64,000 nucleotides of DNA. It comes from Ga0074130 sp964499485 (GTDB taxonomy: Bacteria; Pseudomonadota; Gammaproteobacteria; Burkholderiales; Rhodocyclaceae). The position numbers and the translations under genes are program-made. The notes beneath the pieces were generated by a model, which saw nothing but the letters and a program-made list of their open reading frames with translations, searched no databases and was not told the DNA's origin. Of this stretch, positions 32,941 to 41,602 are shown one piece after another. The stretch lies in contig CAZCLF010000003.1 in the NCBI GenBank assembly GCA_964499485.1, positions 62,001-126,000 of the forward strand, in the 5' to 3' direction. The first letter of the stretch is position 1, and every line of letters starts with the position of its first letter.

Positions 32941-33579
32941 ATGAAGAAGTTCACCCAGCTGAATGGTTTGGTGGCGCCGTTGGATCGCGCCAATGTCGAT
33001 ACCGACGCCATCATTCCCAAGCAGTTCCTTAAGTCGATTAAGCGCTCGGGCTTCGGTCCCAACGCCTTCGATGAGTGGCGCTATCTCGATCATGGCGAAC
33101 CGGGGATGGACAACAGCAAGCGTCCGCTCAATCCTGATTTCGTTCTCAATAAGCCCCGTTATCAAGGCGCATCGGTACTGCTGGTACGCGATAACTTCGG
33201 TTGCGGCTCTTCGCGCGAGCATGCGCCGTGGGCGTTGGAGGATTACGGCTTCCGCGCCATCATTGGACCTAGCTTTGCCGATATTTTCTTCAACAACAGT
33301 TTCAAGAATGGCCTTTTGCCGATAAAGCTCCCAGAAGCCGAAGTTGATGTCATCTTCAAGCAGGTCGAAGAACATGTCGGTTACTCGCTGGACATTGATC
33401 TCGACAAGCAAACCATCACGCGACCTGATGGCAAGGTCATCGTTTTCGAGATCGATGGTTTCCGCAAGCATTGTTTGCTGAATGGTCTGGACGATATTGG
33501 CTTGACCCTACAAAAGGCCGATCTGATCAAGGCCTTCGAGGCAAAACGCCGCGCTGAGCAGCCGTGGCTGTTCGCTTGA
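32941..33579 (+). CDS. leuD: 3-isopropylmalate dehydratase, small subunit
   Basis: A 212-residue swivel-domain subunit, partner of LeuC. Motifs: LDRANVDTDAIIPKQFLKSIKR at the start, DNFGCGSSREHAPWAL in the middle and IIGPSFADIFFNNSFKNGLLPI. ATG 32941 (MKKFTQLNGLVAPLDRANVD) is the family start; a TTG two codons upstream is less likely. In the leu operon between the entericidin gene and leuB. Confidence 0.97.
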   Translation: MKKFTQLNGLVAPLDRANVDTDAIIPKQFLKSIKRSGFGPNAFDEWRYLDHGEPGMDNSKRPLNPDFVLNKPRYQGASVLLVRDNFGCGSSREHAPWALEDYGFRAIIGPSFADIFFNNSFKNGLLPIKLPEAEVDVIFKQVEEHVGYSLDIDLDKQTITRPDGKVIVFEIDGFRKHCLLNGLDDIGLTLQKADLIKAFEAKRRAEQPWLFA

Positions 33580-33619
33580 ACCCTAAGCATTTGTTTTAAT
33601 CTTTACCGAAAGTTAGACC

Positions 33620-34675
33620 ATGAAAATCTGTGTGATGCCCGGTGACGGGATTGGCAAGGAAATTACGCCGCAAGCTGTGCGCGTGCTGCAAGCGTTGGGT
33701 ATCAAGGCTGAGTACGAGGAAGCCCCTGTCGGTGGTGAAGGCTACCGTGCTGCGGGTCATCCGCTGCCCGAAGCCAGCCTGAAGCTGGCCAAGGAATCCG
33801 ATGCCATTCTGTTTGGTGCCATTGGTGATTTCACACTCGACACGCTACCGCGCGAATTGCGCCCGGAACAAGCCATTCTTGGTCTGCGTCGCGAGCTCAA
33901 TCTGTTCGCTAACTTCCGTCCTGCGCTGGTTTATCCAGAACTGGTGCATGCATCAAGCATGAAGCCGGAATTCATTTCCGGCCTCGATATCCTGATCGTG
34001 CGTGAGCTGACCGGTGACATCTATTTCGGCCAGCCCCGTGCGATTCACACGCTGCCGAATGGCGAGCGTGAAGGCTACGACACCATGCGCTACAAGGAGT
34101 CGGAAATCCGTCGTGTTGCCCATGTTGCCTTCCAGGCTGCGCAGAAGCGCGGCAAGCGTCTGTGTTCGGTGGACAAGGCGAATGTGCTGGAAACCATGCA
34201 GCTGTGGCGCGAAACCGTGACCGAGATCGCCAAGGAATACCCAGATGTCGCTGTCGAGCACATGTATGTCGACAACGCCGCCATGCAGCTGATGAAGAAG
34301 CCTAAGCAGTTCGATGTGATTCTGACCGGCAATATGTTTGGTGACATTCTCTCGGATGCGGCTTCAATGCTGACCGGCTCGATCGGCATGCTGCCATCGG
34401 CATCGTTGAACGAAGACAACTTTGGTCTGTACGAGCCTATCCACGGTTCGGCACCTGATATCGCTGGCAAGAACCTGGCGAATCCACTAGCCACCATTTT
34501 GTCGGCGGCGATGATGCTGCGTTACTCCTTCGGTATGGGCGCTGAAGCCGATCACATTGAAGCTGCAGTCAAGAAGGTGCTAGCGCAAGGCTACCGTACC
34601 GGCGACATCAATGAGCCGGGCGCCAAGCTGGTTGGCACGAAGGAAATGGGCGACGCGGTTCTGGCAGCATTGTAA
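33620..34675 (+). CDS. leuB: 3-isopropylmalate dehydrogenase
   Basis: A 351-residue NAD-dependent oxidative decarboxylase that makes 2-oxoisocaproate in leucine synthesis. Visible: VMPGDGIGKEITPQAV, the substrate arginines in LRRELNLFANFRPA, YVDNAAMQL, TGNMFGDILSDAASML, and YEPIHGSAPDIAGKNLANP (NAD-binding). Length and order are canonical. Confidence 0.97.
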   Translation: MKICVMPGDGIGKEITPQAVRVLQALGIKAEYEEAPVGGEGYRAAGHPLPEASLKLAKESDAILFGAIGDFTLDTLPRELRPEQAILGLRRELNLFANFRPALVYPELVHASSMKPEFISGLDILIVRELTGDIYFGQPRAIHTLPNGEREGYDTMRYKESEIRRVAHVAFQAAQKRGKRLCSVDKANVLETMQLWRETVTEIAKEYPDVAVEHMYVDNAAMQLMKKPKQFDVILTGNMFGDILSDAASMLTGSIGMLPSASLNEDNFGLYEPIHGSAPDIAGKNLANPLATILSAAMMLRYSFGMGAEADHIEAAVKKVLAQGYRTGDINEPGAKLVGTKEMGDAVLAAL

Positions 34676-34700
34676 AAACTCGAATTAAAGAGACGTAAAA

Positions 34701-35816
34701 ATGAAGAAGGTTGGTCTGGTTGGTTGGCGCGGAATGGTCGGGTCGGTACTCATGCAGCGTATGCGTGAAGAGAAAGATTTCGATCTGATTGATCCCGTGT
34801 TCTTCACCACGTCGAATGCCGGCGGGGCCGGACCGACTTTTGCCGAACTTGGCAGCAAAGGCGGTGCAGCACTGAAGGATGCAAACTCAATCGCTGAGTT
34901 GTCGGCAATGGATGTCATCATCACCTGCCAAGGTGGCGACTACACCACTGAGATTTTCCCTAAGCTGCGCGCATCTGGCTGGAATGGTTATTGGATTGAT
35001 GCCGCTTCGACGCTGCGTATGGAAGATGATGCCGTCATCATTCTTGATCCCGTCAATCAAAATGTCATCGATGCAGCGCTGAAGCAGGGCGTGAAGAACT
35101 ACATCGGTGGAAACTGCACCAACTCCATCATGCTCATGGGTGTGGGTGGTTTATTCCATGCTGGCTTGGTCGACTGGGTCAGCTCCATGACCTACCAGGC
35201 GGCATCTGGCGGTGGCGCAAATCACATGCGTGAGCTCCTCAAGGGCATGGGTGTGATTCACGCGGCTGTGGCAGACGAGCTAGCGACGCCGGCTTCCGCC
35301 ATTCTCGATATCGACAAGAAGGTGGCCAGCACCATCCGTGAGGATGTGCCGCACGAGTTTTTCCCAGCCCCCTTGGCCGGCGGCCTGATTCCTTGGATCG
35401 ACAAGCAGCTCGATAATGGCCAATCCAAGGAGGAGTGGAAGGGCCAGGCCGAAGTTAACAAGATTCTTGGTAATGCCACCCCAGTCCCGGTCGACGGTCT
35501 ATGTGTTCGCATCGGTGCGATGCGCTGTCATAGCCTCGCACTGACGCTGAAGCTGAAGAAAGATCTCCCCTTGGACGAAATTGAACAGATCATTCAGTCG
35601 GGCAATGACTGGGTGAAGTTCGTGCCGAACGAAAGAAGCATTACGGAACAGGAGCTTACTCCTGCGTCGATTACCGGCGGCCTGAAGATCGGCGTAGGTC
35701 GTGTACGTAAGCTCAACATGGGCCCGGAATACGTATCCGCCTTCGTAATTGGCGATCAGCTTCTTTGGGGCGCTGCCGAACCCCTCCGCCGCATGTTGCG
35801 AATTCTCCTCAAGTAA
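34701..35816 (+). CDS. asd: Aspartate-semialdehyde dehydrogenase
   Basis: A 371-residue NADPH-dependent enzyme converting aspartyl phosphate to the semialdehyde, the branch point to Lys/DAP, Met and Thr. Nucleotide-binding VGLVGWRGMVGSVLMQRM at the N-terminus; active-site cysteine in GGNCTNSIMLMG; substrate-binding AAVADEL and RCHSLALTLKL. It matches the gram-negative long form. Follows leuB by 25 bases. Confidence 0.97.
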   Translation: MKKVGLVGWRGMVGSVLMQRMREEKDFDLIDPVFFTTSNAGGAGPTFAELGSKGGAALKDANSIAELSAMDVIITCQGGDYTTEIFPKLRASGWNGYWIDAASTLRMEDDAVIILDPVNQNVIDAALKQGVKNYIGGNCTNSIMLMGVGGLFHAGLVDWVSSMTYQAASGGGANHMRELLKGMGVIHAAVADELATPASAILDIDKKVASTIREDVPHEFFPAPLAGGLIPWIDKQLDNGQSKEEWKGQAEVNKILGNATPVPVDGLCVRIGAMRCHSLALTLKLKKDLPLDEIEQIIQSGNDWVKFVPNERSITEQELTPASITGGLKIGVGRVRKLNMGPEYVSAFVIGDQLLWGAAEPLRRMLRILLK

Positions 35817-35849
35817 GCTTGGCGGATGAATTTCAGGTGGGGGTTTAGC

Positions 35850-35878
35850 TTGCATGGCTAACACCATGATGTTATTTT
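35850..35878 (+). promoter_or_regulatory. Candidate sigma-70 promoter for fimV
   Basis: TTGCAT (-35) and TATTTT (-10) with exactly 17 bases between, located 36-64 bases upstream of the GTG start of the fimV-like gene in the 97-bp gap after asd. Spacing is ideal; the hexamers match the consensus moderately. Confidence 0.45.
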
Positions 35879-35913
35879 AAAAACCATCATTCATTCCCGG
35901 GCGGGGAGGCACT

Positions 35914-38760
35914 GTGCCGAAAACAAGTACAAGATTTCCAGTCAAAGCGTCGGTTCTGGCCTTAGCCATCATGGGCCTGCCGCATTTCGCCAATGCGGCA
36001 GGAATCGGCAAGTTAACTGTGCTTTCTGCGCTAGGCCAGCCCCTGCGGGCTGAAATTGAAGTCTCGGCCACCAAGGATGAGCTCAACTCTCTTGCAGCGA
36101 AGATCGCAACCCAGGAACAATTCCGCCAGCAAGGCATGGATTTCAATGCTGCGGTTGCCTCGCTAAATCTGACGGTTGAAAAGCGCGCCAATGGCCAAGC
36201 CTATGTGCGCATGACCTCTGACCGTCCAATCAACGAGCCTTTCCTTGATGTACTGGTTGAGCTGTCGTGGGCATCAGGCCGCCTCGTGCGTGAGTACACC
36301 TTCTTGCTTGATCCGGTTGAGCTACCTCGCCCGGCGACTGCCAGTGTTACCGCACCCGGTGTGACCGCTGTCGCCGCTCAGGCTGTGCCCACTGTCGTTG
36401 AGACAACAAAGCCTGCCAAGCAGAGCAAGGCGAGTAAGAATGTCAGCGCTACCAAGCCTGAACCTACACCCAAGGTTGAAGCTGCGCCCCAACCTGCGCC
36501 TCCCCCAAAGGTAGAACCAGCGGCACCTACCCCCAAGATTGAGTCAGTCGCTGCTACAAGCGGGACAGGTCGCGAAGTAAAGCGCGGCGACACGCTCGGA
36601 AAGATTGCCTCCGAAACCGCGCCTGATGGTGTCAGTCTTGACCAAATGATGGTGGCTTTGTTTAGCGCCAATCGCGATGCCTTCATCGGAGAGAACATTA
36701 ACCGGCTGAAGACAGGGCGCATTCTGAATGTGCCTGATCGTGAAGCTGCGACGGCTGTTAGCGACAGCGAAGCTCGTAAGACGATTGCGATCCACGCCCA
36801 GAATTTCAATGCCTATCGCCAGAAGTTAGCGGAAGCCGCAGCTGGCGGTGCTCCTGTCGAGGCTGCGTCAGCACAAAGCAGCAGTGGCAAGATTACCCCT
36901 AAGGTTGAAGACAAAGCACCAGCGCCTATCGCTGGCAAGGACAAGCTAGAAGTATCGAAGAATGAGGCAAGCAAGGCCGGTGCAAAGGCTGCTGCAGCTG
37001 CCGAAGAGGACAAGATTGCACGCGAGAAAGCGCTGAAGGAAGCGCAGTCTCGAGTGGCAGAGCTGGAAAAAAATGTTGCAGATCTCAAGAAGCTGAATGA
37101 GGTCAAGAGCCAGTCGCTGGCCGCCGCTGAAAAACAAGCACAGGCTGCAAAGGCCGCTGCACCTGCAGCAGCGCCAGTGGTTGCCGCCAAGCCTGTCGAG
37201 CCAGCGAAGCCAGAACCGACCAAGCCTGTAGAAGTTGCAAAGACTGAGGCGCCAAAGGTTGAGCCAGCTAAGGTTGAAGAACCTAAGCCGGCGCCTGTCG
37301 CCGAGCCGGCAAAGCCCGCAGAAGCAGAGGCCCCGGCAGCCAAGCCCGCAGAAGCAACGCCACCTCCGCCGCCGAAAAAGCCAGTAGTCGTTCTCCCTGA
37401 TCCGGAGCCCGAACCAACCTTCATGGAAGAGTTCGGCCCCTTTGTGTATCTTGGCGGCGCGCTGGTTGCCTTGCTGGGCGGTTTCTTCGGCTTCCGCGAA
37501 TGGAAACGTCGCAAGTCAATGGATTTGGATGCCTCCAGTCAGTTTGGCGAAACAAGCTCGACCAGCTCGGTCTTTGGTACGACAGGTGGTCAGAGTGTAG
37601 ACACCAACAATGTCTCGATGGCCTCCGGATTTAGCCAAACCAGCTTGAGTGGTGACGAAGGGACCGCTGGCGTCGACCCGGTTGCAGAAGCTGAGGTGTA
37701 CATGGCTTATGGCCGTGATGCTCAAGCTGAAGAAATCTTGCTTGAGGCGATCAAGGCTGAACCAACTCGTCAGGCAGTGCATCTCAAGCTGCTTGAACTC
37801 TACGCAGCACGTAAGAGCATCAAGCCGTTTGAAGAGGTTGCGCGCGACCTCAAAGAGCAAACCGGCGGTGCTGGTCCTAACTGGGACAAGGCTGCTGCCC
37901 TTGGGCAGGGGATTGATCCAGGTAATCCGCTCTACAGCGGTGCTCCTAAGGCTGGCGAAGGCCTGGACGATACCGGAGCCTTTGGTGCATTTGGGACCAG
38001 TACTGTGATCATGCCGCCTGGCCAACTGGCCAAAATGGCTGCAGAAGGCTTTGATCCGTCGACGGCTGATACATTGGTAATAGATACGGCAGATGCACCT
38101 GTTGTTGAAGAAGCGGTGGCTGATGCGAGCGAAGGTTTTGACCTCGACCTTGGTGCTGCTGAGCCTGTCGTTGAGATGACAGCGCCTGAAGCCGTGACAC
38201 TGGATTTTGATCTGGATCTGGGCGCGGATGACAGTGCTTCTGCAAACACAGATATTGCAGCCTTGGATCTGGAAGTGCCTTCAATCAGCCCTGAGCCTGC
38301 ATCAGCTGCGCCTGCGTTGGATATCGAATTTGATCTCGACCTCCCTGCGCCTACCCCAGCGGTTGAGACGCCTGCAGCCTCCATGCCGGGTAACAGTGTT
38401 GATTTTGATTTCAATCTGGATGCCCCTGCGGCTGAGCCTGTTGTCGAAGCTGCCGCTGGCCCTGACGTAGGATCACTGGCGCCGACTGTCGATTTCTCCG
38501 CTATCAGCCTAGACCTCGACACCCCCGCGGCTACACCCGAGCCTGCGCCCGCTGTCGATGCCACACCACCGGTGATTGAGATCCCATCTGCTGATGAGGA
38601 CGATAATCCTGAAGTCACGACCAAGCTTGAGTTGGCCCAGGCTTATGAGGAGATGGGTGACAAAGAAGGTATGCGCGAGCTACTGCAAGAGGTGTTGGCT
38701 GAGGGCAATGCAGCGCAGCAAGAGTTGGCACGTAACAAGCTGGCTGAGCACGGCCTCTGA
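35914..38760 (+). CDS. FimV/HubP-like pilus-assembly and polar-hub protein
   Basis: A 948-residue inner-membrane protein. Signal peptide (to about ANAA, residue 30), an N-terminal domain starting GIGKLTVLSALGQPLRAEIEV, and a periplasmic LysM domain (REVKRGDTLGKIASETAPDG, about 222-275) for peptidoglycan binding. A long Ala/Pro/Lys/Glu-rich coiled region follows, then a TM helix near 508-527 followed by REWKRRK. The cytoplasmic part is acidic with repeated FDLDL motifs, and the C-terminal FimV motif is KLELAQAYEEMGDKEGMREL. FimV/HubP proteins organise type IV pili and cell-pole proteins; no pilus genes are nearby. Starts with GTG. Confidence 0.9.
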   Translation: MPKTSTRFPVKASVLALAIMGLPHFANAAGIGKLTVLSALGQPLRAEIEVSATKDELNSLAAKIATQEQFRQQGMDFNAAVASLNLTVEKRANGQAYVRMTSDRPINEPFLDVLVELSWASGRLVREYTFLLDPVELPRPATASVTAPGVTAVAAQAVPTVVETTKPAKQSKASKNVSATKPEPTPKVEAAPQPAPPPKVEPAAPTPKIESVAATSGTGREVKRGDTLGKIASETAPDGVSLDQMMVALFSANRDAFIGENINRLKTGRILNVPDREAATAVSDSEARKTIAIHAQNFNAYRQKLAEAAAGGAPVEAASAQSSSGKITPKVEDKAPAPIAGKDKLEVSKNEASKAGAKAAAAAEEDKIAREKALKEAQSRVAELEKNVADLKKLNEVKSQSLAAAEKQAQAAKAAAPAAAPVVAAKPVEPAKPEPTKPVEVAKTEAPKVEPAKVEEPKPAPVAEPAKPAEAEAPAAKPAEATPPPPPKKPVVVLPDPEPEPTFMEEFGPFVYLGGALVALLGGFFGFREWKRRKSMDLDASSQFGETSSTSSVFGTTGGQSVDTNNVSMASGFSQTSLSGDEGTAGVDPVAEAEVYMAYGRDAQAEEILLEAIKAEPTRQAVHLKLLELYAARKSIKPFEEVARDLKEQTGGAGPNWDKAAALGQGIDPGNPLYSGAPKAGEGLDDTGAFGAFGTSTVIMPPGQLAKMAAEGFDPSTADTLVIDTADAPVVEEAVADASEGFDLDLGAAEPVVEMTAPEAVTLDFDLDLGADDSASANTDIAALDLEVPSISPEPASAAPALDIEFDLDLPAPTPAVETPAASMPGNSVDFDFNLDAPAAEPVVEAAAGPDVGSLAPTVDFSAISLDLDTPAATPEPAPAVDATPPVIEIPSADEDDNPEVTTKLELAQAYEEMGDKEGMRELLQEVLAEGNAAQQELARNKLAEHGL
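37141..37380 (+). repeat. Pro/Ala/Lys/Glu-rich low-complexity stretch in fimV
   Basis: Repeated short units such as AKPVEPAKPEP, KVEEPKPAPVAEPAKPAEAEAP and AAKPAEATPPPPPKK, in frame. It forms an extended periplasmic linker between the coiled region and the TM helix. Such stretches often vary in length between strains. Confidence 0.7.
38132..38529 (+). repeat. Acidic FDLDL-type repeats in the cytoplasmic part of FimV
   Basis: Five related units occur in one frame: FDLDLGAAEP, LDFDLDLGADD, IEFDLDLPAP, VDFDFNLDAPA and ISLDLDTPAA, spaced by Ala/Pro/Val/Glu-rich linkers. They lie between the TM helix and the C-terminal FimV motif and could be docking motifs for partner proteins. Confidence 0.7.
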
Positions 38761-38785
38761 TTTAGACTTGGGTTTTGTAGTTTCT

Positions 38786-38821
38786 AACGGCTACGACGAA
38801 CTGTCGTAGCCGTTTTGTTTT
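38786..38821 (+). terminator. Rho-independent terminator after fimV
   Basis: A 12-bp stem AACGGCTACGAC / GTCGTAGCCGTT with a 5-base loop is followed by TTGTTTTG. It separates fimV from truA, so truA-trpF-trpB needs its own promoter or read-through. Confidence 0.9.
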
Positions 38822-38893
38822 GATGAATTCGTGTTTGCTCGATACGGCTTATTAGCTGATTGGTTGACAGCGGAAATTCTGGAGAATGCAGGC

Positions 38894-39697
38894 ATGAGGG
38901 TTGCCCTCGGCATTGAATACGATGGCAGTGTCTTCAACGGCTGGCAATCGCAGCCGGATGGAAAGACGGTGCAGGATGTCCTTGAGACAGCGTTGTCTAC
39001 GGTTGCTGCAGCATCCGTACGTGTGCACTGCGCCGGACGTACCGATGCGGGCGTACATGCCCTGTGCCAAGTCGTGCATTTTGATACGCAAGCCGAACGG
39101 CCCGATACCGCTTGGGTACGCGGTGTGAACGCCAATCTGCCAGACAGTGTGGCCGTACGTTGGGCCCAGCCCGTGAGCGAGGAATTCCATGCGCGGTTTT
39201 CCGCGCAGGGCCGGCGCTACCGTTATCTCTTGCTGAATCGCCCTCAGCGCCCTGCGTTATGGGGTGCCTATGCTGGTTGGCATCATGTGCCGCTGGATGC
39301 CGCTGCGATGCAGCAGGCCGCAAATTTACTGCTGGGAGAGCACGATTTCACCGCGTTTCGGGCAGCCGAATGCCAGGCAAAGTCGCCAGTTAAAACTCTC
39401 CATCAGGCCTCTGTCATGCGCACTGGTGATTGGCTGGTCTTTGATTTTCATGCCAACGCATTTCTACACCACATGGTGCGTAATCTTGTGGGTACGCTGG
39501 TGTATGTAGGCAAAGGTGCCCATGAGCCTCAATGGGCAGGAGATGTGCTGGCGAGCCGCAGCCGCAGTATGGCTGCGCCTACCTTCTCTGCTGCGGGCTT
39601 GTACTTTGCTGGTGTTGATTACGACCCGTCTTTCGGTCTAGCAGATAGAATTGCCGCTACGGGCAGCTTGCCCCCCTTGATTCAAGATTTGACCTGA
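38894..39697 (+). CDS. truA: tRNA pseudouridine(38-40) synthase
   Basis: A 267-residue enzyme that isomerises uridines 38-40 in tRNA anticodon arms. N-terminal MRVALGIEYDGSVFNGWQ, the catalytic aspartate Asp51 in CAGRTDAGVHALCQVVHF, and C-terminal FHANAFLHHMVRNLVGTLVYVG. ATG 38894 matches the family start; an upstream in-frame ATG would add 21 residues with no match. Directly followed (2 bases) by trpF, the usual betaproteobacterial order. Confidence 0.96.
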   Translation: MRVALGIEYDGSVFNGWQSQPDGKTVQDVLETALSTVAAASVRVHCAGRTDAGVHALCQVVHFDTQAERPDTAWVRGVNANLPDSVAVRWAQPVSEEFHARFSAQGRRYRYLLLNRPQRPALWGAYAGWHHVPLDAAAMQQAANLLLGEHDFTAFRAAECQAKSPVKTLHQASVMRTGDWLVFDFHANAFLHHMVRNLVGTLVYVGKGAHEPQWAGDVLASRSRSMAAPTFSAAGLYFAGVDYDPSFGLADRIAATGSLPPLIQDLT

Positions 39698-39699
39698 CT

Positions 39700-40323
39700 A
39701 TGTCCCGTACTCGTATCAAAATCTGCGGCCTGACCCGCAGCGAGGATGTGCGCGCTGCCGTCAACGCCGGTGCAGATGCCATCGGGCTGGTGTTTTATCC
39801 GTCCAGTCCGCGTTACGTCAGTATTGAACAGGCGCAGCGTCTGGCGCAGGATGTGCCGCCCTTTGTCAGCCTCGTTGGTTTGTTCGTTAATGCCGCCCCT
39901 GAAGAGGTTCATGCAGTGCTGAGGGCTGTTCCTCTGACGTTGCTCCAGTTTCATGGTGATGAAGATGAAGCCTACTGTCGCCAGTTTGATCGTCCTTATA
40001 TCAAGGCTGCACGGGTTCAGCCCGGCCTCAATTTGCTAGAATATGAAGCTTCCTTTCCTTCTGCCCGCGGGCTCTTGCTCGATGCATTTGTCGAGGGCTA
40101 TGGAGGAGGGGGCAAGACTTTTGACTGGTCATTGATTCCGTCACACTTGTCCTTGCCCGTTATCCTTTCTGGTGGCCTAGAGCCTGCCAACGTTACCGCG
40201 GCCATTGAAGCAGTCAAACCTGCTGCAGTGGATGTCAGCAGTGGCGTGGAGCAGGCTAAGGGCATCAAGGATGCCGGGAAAATCACCGCGTTTATCGCTG
40301 GAGTACATAAAGCAGATGTCTGA
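39700..40323 (+). CDS. trpF: Phosphoribosylanthranilate isomerase
   Basis: A 207-residue TIM-barrel enzyme of tryptophan synthesis. The catalytic cysteine is in RIKICGLTRSEDVRAA; LLQFHGDEDEAYCRQF, LLLDAFVEGYGGGGKTFDW and VDVSSGVEQAKGIKD are the family motifs. Its stop overlaps the trpB start by 8 bases. Confidence 0.96.
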   Translation: MSRTRIKICGLTRSEDVRAAVNAGADAIGLVFYPSSPRYVSIEQAQRLAQDVPPFVSLVGLFVNAAPEEVHAVLRAVPLTLLQFHGDEDEAYCRQFDRPYIKAARVQPGLNLLEYEASFPSARGLLLDAFVEGYGGGGKTFDWSLIPSHLSLPVILSGGLEPANVTAAIEAVKPAAVDVSSGVEQAKGIKDAGKITAFIAGVHKADV

Positions 40324-41521
40324 GCAAAAGTATGCGTTTCCGGATGCCCGTGGGCATTTTGGTCCTTATGGCGGTATTTTCGTTGCCGAGACCCTGATGC
40401 CTGCGCTGCAAGAGCTGCGCGAGGCATATGCGGAGGCCTTGGCAGATCCGTCCTTCATGGCCGAGTTTCACTATGAGCTCAAGCACTACGTCGGTCGTCC
40501 AAGCCCGATTTATCACGCGAAACGTTGGTCTGAAAAACTGGGTGGTGCACAGATTTATCTGAAGCGCGAAGATCTGAATCACACCGGTGCTCACAAGGTG
40601 AATAACTCCATCGGCCAAGCGCTGTTGGCTCGCCGCATGGGTAAACCCCGCGTGATCGCTGAAACGGGTGCTGGCCAGCATGGTGTGGCCACGGCCACCG
40701 TAGCCGCTCGCTACGGCATGGAGTGTGTGGTCTACATGGGCAGCGAGGATGTGAAGCGTCAGGCTGCCAATGTGTATCGCATGAAGCTGCTCGGCGCCAC
40801 AGTAGTGCCAGTCGAATCAGGTTCGAAGACCCTGAAGGATGCGCTGAATGAAGCCATGCGCGACTGGGTGACCAACGTGGGAAATACCTTCTACATCATC
40901 GGTACCGTTGCCGGCCCTCATCCTTATCCCATGATGGTCCGCGACTTCCAGTCCGTGATTGGTGATGAGTGCAAGGTGCAGATGCCTGAGCATATCGGAC
41001 GTCAGCCCGATGCTGTGATTGCCTGTGTCGGCGGCGGCTCTAACGCCATGGGCATCTTTTATCCCTATATCGATGTCCCAGGCGTCAAATTGATTGGCGT
41101 TGAGGCCGCAGGCCATGGGTTGGATTCCGGTCAGCATTCCGCCTCTCTCACCCTAGGTCGCCCAGGTGTGCTGCATGGCAATCGCACCTATCTGCTACAA
41201 AACGACGATGGTCAGGTCACTGAGACTCACTCGGTATCTGCCGGTATGGACTATCCGGGAGTGGGGCCTGAGCATGCATGGCTCAAGGATTCGAGCCGTG
41301 CTGAATACGTCACCATTACCGATGGCGAAGCGCTGCAAGGCTTCCATGATCTGTGTCGTTTCGAGGGCATTATTCCTGCCCTGGAGTCGTCGCATGCACT
41401 GGCCTATGCTGCAAAGCTCGCCCCTTCGATGCCGAAGGACAAAGTATTGCTGGTGAATCTTTCTGGTCGCGGTGATAAGGATATGCACACCGTCGCCGAA
41501 CAGTCTGGTCTGGATTTTTGA
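40316..41521 (+). CDS. trpB: Tryptophan synthase beta subunit
   Basis: A 401-residue PLP enzyme joining indole and serine. The PLP lysine is in EDLNHTGAHKVNNSIGQ; ETGAGQHGVATATVAA, CVGGGSNAMGIFYPY and NLSGRGDKDMHTV are canonical. ATG 40316 (MSEQKYAFPDARGHFGPYGG) is used; longer in-frame starts lie inside trpF. trpA follows after an 81-base gap that holds a hairpin. Confidence 0.97.
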   Translation: MSEQKYAFPDARGHFGPYGGIFVAETLMPALQELREAYAEALADPSFMAEFHYELKHYVGRPSPIYHAKRWSEKLGGAQIYLKREDLNHTGAHKVNNSIGQALLARRMGKPRVIAETGAGQHGVATATVAARYGMECVVYMGSEDVKRQAANVYRMKLLGATVVPVESGSKTLKDALNEAMRDWVTNVGNTFYIIGTVAGPHPYPMMVRDFQSVIGDECKVQMPEHIGRQPDAVIACVGGGSNAMGIFYPYIDVPGVKLIGVEAAGHGLDSGQHSASLTLGRPGVLHGNRTYLLQNDDGQVTETHSVSAGMDYPGVGPEHAWLKDSSRAEYVTITDGEALQGFHDLCRFEGIIPALESSHALAYAAKLAPSMPKDKVLLVNLSGRGDKDMHTVAEQSGLDF

Positions 41522-41547
41522 TACCCGTCAGCCAGTAAATTAAGACG

Positions 41548-41569
41548 CAAGGGGGCTCTGGCCCCCTTT
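41548..41569 (+). terminator. GC-rich hairpin between trpB and trpA
   Basis: The stem AAGGGGGC / GCCCCCTT (41549-41556 and 41561-41568) with loop TCTG, followed by only a short T-run (TTTG). It resembles a weak terminator. In an operon whose subunits form one complex it may tune trpA level or protect the trpB mRNA end. Confidence 0.55.
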
Positions 41570-41602
41570 GAATCTCCGCCCTACTAACTGAGTGTAGTCA
41601 GC

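Noticed and set aside
36813..38624. Two long minus-strand frames (233 and 230 residues) rich in Ala/Gly/Ser
   Set aside because: They are reverse readings of the repetitive Ala/Pro/Glu/Asp coding region of fimV, not proteins.
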